Positions 49,599 to 56,307 of a DNA stretch of 64,000 bases are shown piece by piece. Location: positions 204,552-268,551 of the forward strand of contig NZ_RZYA01000011.1 in the NCBI RefSeq assembly GCF_004005495.1, given 5' to 3'. The position numbers and the translations under genes were made by a program. The stretch's first letter is position 1; each line of letters starts with the position of its first letter. The stretch is from Streptomyces antnestii (GTDB lineage: Bacteria > Actinomycetota > Actinomycetes > Streptomycetales > Streptomycetaceae). The notes below the pieces were generated by a model that was not told where the DNA came from, made no database searches, and was given only the letters and a program-made list of their open reading frames with translations.

Positions 49599-49829
49599 GT
49601 GGACCTCCCCGAAGAGTTGATTCGCATGCAGCACGACGCCGATGACAAGGGCCGCACCCTGGAGCACCTCGACGACGCGGAGCGTCAGGCGCAACGGGAG
49701 GCCTGGTTCGAGGCGGCGGCCAAGGTCGAGGCCGCGGTCACGGCGTACGCGCACGAGCAGGGCCTGAACCGGCACGACGTGGAGAAGGCCCTGCGCCAGG
49801 CCGCCCGCCGGCCCCACACCCGGAACTGA
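49599..49829 (+). CDS. small conserved helical protein, 76 aa
   Basis: The protein MDLPEELIRMQHDADDKGRT is entirely helical by composition: two charged helices with heptad spacing (LEHLDDAERQAQREAWFEAA, AKVEAAVTAYAHEQGLNRHD, VEKALRQAARR). I know it as a conserved Streptomyces protein of unknown function. Third-position GC and the charged pattern support a real gene. The 132-bp permease duplication starts 37 bp after its stop. Confidence 0.68.
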   Translation: MDLPEELIRMQHDADDKGRTLEHLDDAERQAQREAWFEAAAKVEAAVTAYAHEQGLNRHDVEKALRQAARRPHTRN

Positions 49830-49866
49830 TCCCGGCGGCCACCCTGCCCTCCCCTGCTATCCCTTA

Positions 49867-49998
49867 CTACCCCTTGCTCGACCCCAGCGTGAGTCCCGCG
49901 ATGAAGTGCCTCTGCAGGAGCAGGAACACCAGGATCGTGGGGAGCGCCACGAGGACCGAACCGGCGGCCGACAGGTTGTAGTCGGTGAAGAACTGGCC
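49867..49998 (-). pseudogene. orphan 3' end of sugar permease gene (left copy of 132-bp duplication)
   Basis: This segment equals 52908-53039 at 129 of 132 positions (differences at 49970, 49971 and 49983) and begins exactly at the TAG stop of the permease. It carries the last 43 codons but no upstream coding sequence. The simplest reading is that it is the displaced original 3' end, and that an element carrying its own copy inserted between the two. Confidence 0.9.
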
Positions 49999-50367
49999 AA
50001 CCAAGTCGGCCCGCCTGGGGCGATGGGGGAGAGTCGCCCGCGGCAATGTTCTGACCAGGCGTTAAGAGGTGGGATTGCTTGCCATTGAGTTCTATTGGTT
50101 GGCAACAGGTGAGACTCCTCCCACTCCCCAGTCCCTCCCCAGCCCATCAATTCTCCCCAGCTGCTCCCCAGAATCCCCCGAGGAAGGGCCCCACAGAGGG
50201 TCCTCGAACTGCGCAAAGAGCCGCTACAGGCTGCCGTCAGCGCGGCCTGGAACGTAAGGAATGCCGGCGCCCTCGGCTGCCGCACGGCGGGAGCTCGGGC
50301 TGAAAATCCTCGGCGGCGCCTTGAGGCTGATGCGGCGGTGATTGAATGGTGGGTTACTGAGCCGGGT
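49999..50367. other. non-coding left part of islet
   Basis: I see no gene here. Four CTCCCCAG copies (50124, 50135, 50153, 50164; spacing 11, 18, 11) sit in a pyrimidine-rich stretch. Small frames at 50069-50303 have no family features. Parts such as ATTGAGTTCTATTGGTTGGC are AT-richer than the surroundings. Confidence 0.6.
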
Positions 50368-51540
50368 TCACCGATTGGCGCTGAGTACTGCTGCGAGGCC
50401 TTCTTGCAGGTCCTTCACGAAGTACTCGGGAACCTCCAGCGACGGAAAGTGTCCCCCGCTGTCGGGCAAGCCCCACCTGACGATCTGTCGGTAGCGCTCC
50501 TGCGCCCAGGGGCGCGGGCACTTCTCGACGTCGCGAGGGTACGCAGTGATGGCTGACGGGACGTCGACCCTCAGTTCAGGGTCCAGCGAGTTGTGGCTCT
50601 CGTAGTAGATGCGGGCGGCTGACGCGCCGGTTCGCGTCAGCCAATACAGGGTGACGTTGTCGAGAATGCGGTCTCTCGAAATGGTCTCGAACGGGCTGTC
50701 CTCGGTATCCGACCACTCGGCGAACTTGTCGAGGATCCAAGCGAGAAGTCCGACCGGTGAGTCGACGAGCGAGTAGCCGATGGTCTGCGGTCGGGTCGCC
50801 TGCTGCTTCGCGTAAGCCGCGTGGTGGCGCCAGAAGTCGCGGGTTTCCTCGACCCATTGACGCTCGATCGCCGTCAGCCCGTCCGTCGTCAGTCCGGGCG
50901 GGCCCTCCGCGAAGGTGGTGTGGATGCCGAGGACATGCGCCGGGAACCTGCCGGCGAGGACCGTGGTGATATTGCCTCCCCAGTCGCCGCCGTGGGCCGC
51001 GAACCTGCGGTAGCCGAGCCTGCCCATCAGTTCCACCCAGGTAGCCGCGATCTTTTCGGTTCCCCAGCCGACGGTGGCCGGCTTGTCGCTGTAGCCGAAG
51101 CCCGGCAGCGACGGGACCACGACGTGGAACGCCGGCACGTCCCCATTCTTCGGATCCGCCAACTCGTCGACGACGTGGCTGAACCGGGCAATGCTGTCCG
51201 GCCAGCCATGCGTGAGAAGCAGAGGAGTAGCGTCCGCCCGCGCTGATCGGCGATGCAGAAAGTGGATACCCAGGCCGTCAATGGTCGTGCGGAACTGGCC
51301 GATCTGGTTGAGGCGCTCCTCGAACGCCCGCCAGTTGTACCCGGTGCGCCAGTAGTCCACGACGTCGACGAGGTCGGCGAGCGGAACGCCTTGTTCCCAC
51401 CGTCGGGGGCCGGGTGGGGCGCGATGAACGGTCTCGGCCTCCGGTAGCCGCGCCGCGGCCAGTCGCGCGCGCAGATCGTCGAGGTCGGCGTCAGTTGCGT
51501 GAGCTTCAAATGCCTGCACATTGCTGATGGGACGGGGCAT
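50368..51540 (-). CDS. epoxide hydrolase with EHN domain
   Basis: The 390-aa protein has the N-terminal EHN domain (AFEAHATDADLDDLRARLAA, WEQGVPLADLVDVVDYWRTG, YNWRAFEERLNQIGQFRTTI), then an alpha/beta hydrolase with the oxyanion HGWPDS, the nucleophile Asp in AAHGGDWGGNITTVLAGRFP (near residue 183), and a C-terminal catalytic His in LPDSGGHFPSLEVPEYFVKD. It would open epoxides with water, as in juvenile-hormone/microsomal-type enzymes. AGGAGG lies 4 nt before the ATG. It is divergent from the CGNR regulator and probably controlled by it. Confidence 0.92.
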   Translation of the reverse strand: MPRPISNVQAFEAHATDADLDDLRARLAAARLPEAETVHRAPPGPRRWEQGVPLADLVDVVDYWRTGYNWRAFEERLNQIGQFRTTIDGLGIHFLHRRSARADATPLLLTHGWPDSIARFSHVVDELADPKNGDVPAFHVVVPSLPGFGYSDKPATVGWGTEKIAATWVELMGRLGYRRFAAHGGDWGGNITTVLAGRFPAHVLGIHTTFAEGPPGLTTDGLTAIERQWVEETRDFWRHHAAYAKQQATRPQTIGYSLVDSPVGLLAWILDKFAEWSDTEDSPFETISRDRILDNVTLYWLTRTGASAARIYYESHNSLDPELRVDVPSAITAYPRDVEKCPRPWAQERYRQIVRWGLPDSGGHFPSLEVPEYFVKDLQEGLAAVLSANR

Positions 51541-51580
51541 GAGACCTCCTGGCCGTCGCAAGCCGGCCGCGACCCATCGT

Positions 51581-51599
51581 GAACCGGCTACGACGGTTC
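51581..51599. promoter_or_regulatory. inverted repeat in divergent epoxide hydrolase/CGNR region
   Basis: GAACCG and CGGTTC (51581-51586, 51594-51599) form a perfect inverted repeat with a 7-bp spacer, a candidate operator for the CGNR protein. Confidence 0.45.
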
Positions 51600-51608
51600 T
51601 ACTATGCC

Positions 51609-51636
51609 TTCACATAGGCGCGCAACCAGCTATGGT
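51609..51636 (+). promoter_or_regulatory. candidate promoter for leaderless CGNR gene
   Basis: TTCACA (51609-51614) and TATGGT (51631-51636) are 16 bp apart. The -10 ends 6 nt before the ATG at 51643, with no ribosome-binding site. Confidence 0.55.
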
Positions 51637-51642
51637 GGTTCC

Positions 51643-52209
51643 ATGCGTTCGGGATTCCCTGACTTCCGCCTCGGCACCGTGCTGGCGACCAGCTTCACGG
51701 GGACCCTGTCTGAGCGTCATGGCGATGCCGTGGAGCGCATTCCCACACCGCGGCGACTCGTCGACTGGCTGGCGGTGTACGGCCTGGCCGTGGACTCCTG
51801 CACCACCACCCAGCTCGAACTGGCCCGGGAACTGAGGGAGTCGATCCACGCCGCCGCGACAGCGGCCGCTGCCCAGGAGCCTCTCCCTGCGGCCGCCGTC
51901 CAGGTCATCAATGACTGCAGCACCCAGGGGCGGGCAGCGGCCACCCTGACGCCAGAGGGCAAGCGGCAATGGCAGCTCGGCTCAGCTTCCCGCGTGGAAG
52001 ATGCCCTCAGCGTGATCGCCGCCGACGCGATCAGCATCATCGCCGGCGAACGAGACGGAAAACTGGCCTTGTGCGCATCACCGACATGCCAAGCCGCCTT
52101 CTTCGACACCAGCCGAAGCCGCACCCGTAGATGGTGCGACATGAACACATGCGGAAATCGCCAGAAGAAGGCGCGCTTCAATGCCAATCGGAGCAAGGAC
52201 CTCGCGTAG
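51643..52209 (+). CDS. CGNR zinc-finger transcriptional regulator (ABATE domain)
   Basis: The 188-aa protein has an N-terminal ABATE ligand-binding domain (LATSFTGTLSERHGDAVERI, PTPRRLVDWLAVYGLAVDSC, helices to about residue 135) and a C-terminal CGNR zinc finger: CASPTCQAAFFD, then RRWCDMNTCGNRQKKARF, with four cysteines. The family regulates stress and detoxification genes. It is divergent from the epoxide hydrolase across 102 bp and is probably its local regulator. Both genes lie inside the islet. Confidence 0.92.
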   Translation: MRSGFPDFRLGTVLATSFTGTLSERHGDAVERIPTPRRLVDWLAVYGLAVDSCTTTQLELARELRESIHAAATAAAAQEPLPAAAVQVINDCSTQGRAAATLTPEGKRQWQLGSASRVEDALSVIAADAISIIAGERDGKLALCASPTCQAAFFDTSRSRTRRWCDMNTCGNRQKKARFNANRSKDLA

Positions 52210-52336
52210 GGCAGATGCTGACGGGAGAGTAGTAGGCCCGCATCAGGACGGCGATCAGCTCCCGCAGCAAGGACGGCAGGCCAGAAAAAGCGGGCGGTGA
52301 GCCTTTTCGCATCCCGCCAAAGGCGGTGACAGGCCC

Positions 52337-52743
52337 GTGTTCGCCCACGCCGACTGTCTGGTCGCAGAGCCCCTCGCATCGCCCGTCCGAACGGTGGCCG
52401 ACGGACAGGAGATCTTCCCCGGCGTGCAGGTCCGGATCACCGCCGGCCGCACCGCAGGGCACGCGGAGTTCACCATCACAGGAGGCGGGACCCGTCTGAT
52501 TGCCTTCGTGACTCCATGCATTCACCGATCCAGGTGGACCACCCTGAATGGTCTTGCGTCTACGACCATGACCCTGCCCGTTCCGCCTACCACCGCCGCA
52601 GTCTCATCGCCGAGCTGGAAGAGCCCGACACGATCGGCTTCGGCATCCACTTCGCCGACGTCGTGTTCGGGCAGGTCAGACGGGACGGCCACGGCCCCGC
52701 CCGGCGCCCGCTGGACGTACAAGACGCTGGGGACAACAGGTGA
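52337..52743 (+). pseudogene. decayed MBL-fold metallo-hydrolase fragment with frameshift
   Basis: Frame 52337 onward reads VFAHADCLVAEPLASPVRTV, IFPGVQVRITAGRTAGHAEF and GGTRLIAF; the continuation MHSPIQVDHPEWSCVYDHDP is in another frame from about 52510. Adding one G at about 52508 (TTCGTGAC to TTCGGTGAC) would restore IAFGDSMHSPIQ, the usual MBL reading. The zinc-binding HxHxDH part is missing upstream. It is therefore truncated and frameshifted. Confidence 0.72.
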
Positions 52744-52907
52744 CAACGGCCATCGCCTGCGCCCGACCCGCCACGTCGCCCACCAAATACTGGCTAGACA
52801 TCATCGCAGTCGCGCGGACCGCGACGGTCCAGGCCGCCAGACCATCGACGTCGTCTGGCGGTTCTAGCCCATTCTGGGGTGGCGGATGGAAGGCCCAGGT
52901 CAGATGG
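52744..52907. other. no recognisable gene at right end of islet
   Basis: This short stretch holds no supported gene or repeat. It ends at the right copy of the permease duplication (52908). The similarly empty 52210-52336 precedes the decayed MBL fragment. Confidence 0.5.
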
Positions 52908-53039
52908 CTACCCCTTGCTCGACCCCAGCGTGAGTCCCGCGATGAAGTGCCTCTGCAGGAGCAGGAACACCAGGATCGTGGGGAGCGCCACGAGGACCGA
53001 ACCGGCGGCCAGCAGGTTGTAGTCCGTGAAGAACTGGCC
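52908..53039 (-). repeat. right copy of 132-bp duplication (permease 3' end)
   Basis: This copy is contiguous with the full permease gene. It matches 49867-49998 at 129 of 132 positions, in direct orientation, offset by 3041 bp. Confidence 0.95.
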
Positions 53040-53840
53040 CCGGAGGTTGTTGAGGGATGACGTGATGGGGAGTTTGTTCGGGTTGGAGATGAAGATCAGG
53101 GCCCAGAGGAAGTCGTTGTAGACCCAGGTGAATTCGAGCGTGCCGAGCGCCGCGAGGGCGGGTCGGCACAGCGGCAGCGTGATGCGCCAGAACTGCGTCC
53201 ACAGGCCCGCTCCGTCGACGATCGCCGCCTCCAGGATCTCCTGGGGAAGCGTCCGCATGAAATTCGCCAGGACGAAGACGCAGAATCCCAGCTGGAATCC
53301 GATGTTGACGACGATCACGGCCCAGTAGGAGTCGTACATCGTCAGTGAGTCCGACATCCACCACGGCAGCGGGATCTTCAGGAAGAGCACGTAGAGCGGT
53401 GTGACGATGACCTGGGGTGGCAGCAGGTTTCCCGCGGTGAAGAACATCAGGAGGACCATTCCGCCGCGCACCTTGAGGCGGGACACGGCGAACGCCACGA
53501 ACGACGCCAGGAAAAGGGTGATCAGAACGGCCGGGACCGCGATGATCAGGGTGTTCTTGAAGTACTGGCCCATTCCCGAGTCGCTGAAGGCCTGGCGGTA
53601 GTAGTCGAAGGACAGGTGCTCGGGCAGCGAGAAATAGCCGTGCTGCGCCGTTTCCTCGTAGGGCCGCAGCGAGGCGTAGACCGCGAGGAGGAGCGGTGCC
53701 AGGAACGCGAGGGAGACGGCCGTCAGGAAGAGGTGCACGCCGAAGCGGCCGCGCCGGCGCGGGCGTTCGCGGTGCCGGTCGTCGCCGGCCCTCGCGCGTC
53801 CGGGGGTGGCGGCAGGTGTCGTACGGATGTCGGCGGTCAT
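52908..53840 (-). CDS. carbohydrate ABC transporter permease (MalG-type)
   Basis: The 310-aa protein has six membrane helices (VHLFLTAVSLAFLAPLLLAV, YFKNTLIIAVPAVLITLFLA, and further) and the inner-membrane ABC EAA loop EILEAAIVDGAGLWTQFWRI typical of binding-protein-dependent sugar permeases. Its final 43 codons form the right copy of the duplication. The ATG overlaps the partner permease stop (ATGA). No ATPase gene is present; in Streptomyces the shared ATPase MsiK usually serves such importers. The Arg-rich N-terminal 30 residues are variable. Confidence 0.93.
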   Translation of the reverse strand: MTADIRTTPAATPGRARAGDDRHRERPRRRGRFGVHLFLTAVSLAFLAPLLLAVYASLRPYEETAQHGYFSLPEHLSFDYYRQAFSDSGMGQYFKNTLIIAVPAVLITLFLASFVAFAVSRLKVRGGMVLLMFFTAGNLLPPQVIVTPLYVLFLKIPLPWWMSDSLTMYDSYWAVIVVNIGFQLGFCVFVLANFMRTLPQEILEAAIVDGAGLWTQFWRITLPLCRPALAALGTLEFTWVYNDFLWALIFISNPNKLPITSSLNNLRGQFFTDYNLLAAGSVLVALPTILVFLLLQRHFIAGLTLGSSKG

Positions 53841-54760
53841 CGGTCGCGCGCACCTCGCAGCTCTTGGACCAGGAACGTCACGATGAATCCCAGGGAGACC
53901 GTGAGCAGGACGACCGCGATGGCGGAGCCGAACCCGATGCGGCTGGCCTCGCCGATGACGTTGTCCGTGATGAGGACGGACAGCAGTTCCAGGCCGTTGC
54001 GGCCCTTGTTCACGGCGTAGACGATGTCGAAGGCGCGCAGTGACTCGATGACGGTGATGACGGCGACGATGACGTTGACCGGGCGGAGGGTCGGGAAGAC
54101 GACGCGCAGAAAGGTCTGCCGGGCGTTCGCCCCGTCGATCGCGGCGGCTTCCTTCAGCGTCGGGTCGACGGATTTGAGGCCGGCGAGATAGAGGATCATC
54201 ACGTATCCGGTGTGCCGCCAGCTCGCGGCGAGCATCATCATCCAGATGTTGATGCGGGAGTCGCCGAGCCAGTCGACCGGGTTCTCGTGGTTGTCGAGAA
54301 CGGTGTTGATGACGCCCTGATCGGTACCGAGGACGAGCTGCGCCATGAATCCGACGACGGCCAGCGAGAGCACCACCGGCATATAGAGCGTCGACTGGTA
54401 GAAGCGGCTGAAACGGACTCCCCGGTCGATGAGGACCGCGAGGAGGAGACCGAAAGGCGTGGCCACCAGGCCGAGAAAGGCGAGCCACAGGAGATTGTGG
54501 CGCACGGCCGGCCAGAACGGCGGATAGTTGTCGACGAGGTTCTTGTAGTTCTCGCCGCCGATCCAGTGGATGTCGCCTATGCCGTCCCAGGAAGTGAAGG
54601 ACAGGCCGACGGAGGCGAGCGTGGGGCCCCAGATGATGACGATGTCGAGAGCGACGGGAATTCCCAGGAGCACGACGAGGACGGCGAGGTCACGGCGGGT
54701 GAACCGCCGCCGCCCTCGCCGTCCCGCGCGCCGCGCGGTGTCGGTCGCCACGGAACGCAT
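53837..54760 (-). CDS. carbohydrate ABC transporter permease (MalF/UgpA-type)
   Basis: The 307-aa protein has an Arg-rich cytoplasmic start (RRAGRRGRRRFTRRDLAVLV), six membrane helices, FTSWDGIGDIHWIGGENYKN in the first outer loop, and the EAA motif LKEAAAIDGANARQTFLRVV. It pairs with the MalG-type permease encoded directly after it. It starts 12 bp after the solute-binding protein stop region, so the three genes form one operon. Confidence 0.93.
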   Translation of the reverse strand: MRSVATDTARRAGRRGRRRFTRRDLAVLVVLLGIPVALDIVIIWGPTLASVGLSFTSWDGIGDIHWIGGENYKNLVDNYPPFWPAVRHNLLWLAFLGLVATPFGLLLAVLIDRGVRFSRFYQSTLYMPVVLSLAVVGFMAQLVLGTDQGVINTVLDNHENPVDWLGDSRINIWMMMLAASWRHTGYVMILYLAGLKSVDPTLKEAAAIDGANARQTFLRVVFPTLRPVNVIVAVITVIESLRAFDIVYAVNKGRNGLELLSVLITDNVIGEASRIGFGSAIAVVLLTVSLGFIVTFLVQELRGARDR

Positions 54761-54771
54761 TCCCCCACTGC

Positions 54772-56097
54772 TCAGCTGACGGCGGACGAGAAGATTTCCT
54801 TCTTCTGCCGCTCGATCCGGTTGACGAGACCGTCGACGTCCTTCGGGTCGGCGATGAAGTCCTGAAGCGCCTTGATCATCACGGTCTGCGCGAAGTCGGG
54901 CCGGGTGTCGCGGTCCATGAACTGCGATATCTGCTTGGCCCCGGAGACGAGTTCGGCCGACTTCTTCTGCAGCGGGCTGTACTTGGAGGTGTCGGCGCCG
55001 TCGTTCACGGCGACGTTGTTGGGGTCACCCGCCAGATAGACGTCCTCGGCTGCGGGCGTGCCGAGGTATCCGAGCAGGGCCTTCGCCGCGTCGGGATTCC
55101 TGGACTTTTTGGCGACCAGGAATCCGTCGATGGGCGCCTCGACCGCGTCCTGCCCGTACTGCGGGTCGATCTCGGGGAACGCGAAGAAGTCGATGTCGCC
55201 GCGCTCGTTCGCCGGGAACTGCTGGCCCGGATGCGGCATGCCGAAGACGGCCATTGCCGTCTGGCGCTTCTGCAGGCCCTGCGCGGCCTCCTCCCAGGTC
55301 CGGCCGAGCGCGCCCTTCTGGTAGTACGGCATGAGTTCGCGCCACAGGTCGAAGACCTTCTTGACCCTGGTGTCGGTCCAGGACTCGGTGCCCGCCATCA
55401 GGCCCTTGTGGAAGTCGTAGCCGTTGAGGCGCATGTCGATGTAGTCGAAGGTGCCCATCGCGGGCCAGCCGTCCTTGTCGCAGAACGCGACCGGGGTGCC
55501 GTCCTTGTGCATCGTCTTCGCGAGCGCGATGAAGTCGTCCCAGTTCTTCGGCTGCGCGTAGCCGCGCTTCTCGAAGAGGCTCTTACGGTGGAAAACGGCC
55601 CACGGATAGTAGTAGTACGGCACGAAGTACTGCTTGCCGCCGTGCGTCGACTGGTCCTTGAGCGCCTGGGAGAAACCCTTGAAGCCCTTCCAGACGTCGT
55701 CCACGTCCCGCAGCAGGCCCTTCTCGGCGAAATACTGCATGCGGTAGCCGGCGAACCACATGAAGACGTCGTCCGGGGTGCCCTGGAGATAGCGCGTGAT
55801 GTTCGTCTGGAACTCGTTGTGCTCCGTGGTGTTGACGTCGACTTTCTTCCCGGACTTCTTCTCGTACGCCGCGAAGGCCGCCGCGAACGCCTTCTTGGGC
55901 ACCTCGTCCGAGGCGTTGGACCCCACGGTGACCGTCTTCTTGTCGCCTCCCGGGCCGCTCCCGCACGCGGTGAGCAGCGCAGGAAGCGTGAGCGCCCCGG
56001 CGCCGAAGGCCGCACCGCGCAGAACACCTCGACGGGACATCCGATGTCCCGTCGCGCTCCGGGGCGCGCCGGAACCGTAGAACGATGACTGTGCCAT
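54772..56097 (-). CDS. extracellular sugar-binding lipoprotein of ABC importer
   Basis: The 441-aa protein has a twin-arginine lipoprotein signal (SRRGVLRGAAFGAGALTLPA with lipobox LLTAC near residue 47), then a family-1 solute-binding domain (KKAFAAAFAAYEKKSGKKVD, TNITRYLQGTPDDVFMWFAG, GTPVAFCDKDGWPAMGTFDY, YLGTPAAEDVYLAGDPNNVA). It captures oligosaccharides outside the membrane and delivers them to the two permeases. The ATG at 56097 follows GAGGAGGGGG. The adjacent divergent alpha-galactosidase suggests alpha-galactosides as ligands. Confidence 0.93.
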   Translation of the reverse strand: MAQSSFYGSGAPRSATGHRMSRRGVLRGAAFGAGALTLPALLTACGSGPGGDKKTVTVGSNASDEVPKKAFAAAFAAYEKKSGKKVDVNTTEHNEFQTNITRYLQGTPDDVFMWFAGYRMQYFAEKGLLRDVDDVWKGFKGFSQALKDQSTHGGKQYFVPYYYYPWAVFHRKSLFEKRGYAQPKNWDDFIALAKTMHKDGTPVAFCDKDGWPAMGTFDYIDMRLNGYDFHKGLMAGTESWTDTRVKKVFDLWRELMPYYQKGALGRTWEEAAQGLQKRQTAMAVFGMPHPGQQFPANERGDIDFFAFPEIDPQYGQDAVEAPIDGFLVAKKSRNPDAAKALLGYLGTPAAEDVYLAGDPNNVAVNDGADTSKYSPLQKKSAELVSGAKQISQFMDRDTRPDFAQTVMIKALQDFIADPKDVDGLVNRIERQKKEIFSSAVS

Positions 56098-56140
56098 GTC
56101 CCCCTCCTCGGGGTGCAACCCAACACAACCGAACGCGAGG

Positions 56141-56159
56141 GTTGGATCCCACTCCCAAC
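56141..56159. promoter_or_regulatory. GTTGG/CCAAC inverted repeat upstream of binding-protein gene
   Basis: GTTGG (56141-56145) and CCAAC (56155-56159) flank a 9-bp spacer. Related CCAAC half-sites recur at 56216 and 56226, in the facing promoter. A shared regulator site is possible. Confidence 0.35.
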
Positions 56160-56213
56160 TCCCGTGAGGGTCAAGGGTTCTGACAGGACATCGGCCAACC
56201 GTTACCGCATCTC

Positions 56214-56242
56214 TTCCAACAGAGTCCAACACGCCCTACCGT
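56214..56242 (+). promoter_or_regulatory. candidate promoter of alpha-galactosidase gene
   Basis: TTCCAA (56214-56219) and TACCGT (56237-56242) are 17 bp apart. Two TCCAAC copies exactly 10 bp apart overlap the -35 and spacer, and may bind a regulator. Confidence 0.45.
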
Positions 56243-56307
56243 AAATCCGCACCATTGACGCGAACACGCCGTCACCCCACCTTTCGCGAGTACGGAGGAA
56301 CGTCACG

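Larger units (their letters stand above)
49999..52907. mobile_element. putative integrated islet between permease 3'-end repeats
   Basis: About 2.9 kb lies between two near-identical copies of the permease 3' end, so the gene stays intact at the right side. Cargo comprises an epoxide hydrolase, a CGNR regulator and a decayed MBL gene. No integrase or transposase is visible, so the element, if one, has lost it or was moved in trans. Base composition and gene content differ from the neighbouring sugar operon. Confidence 0.6.

Noticed and set aside
49857..50285. A 142-residue minus-strand frame across the left permease copy.
   Set aside because: It reads the duplicated 3' end in the wrong frame relative to the permease and joins unrelated islet sequence.
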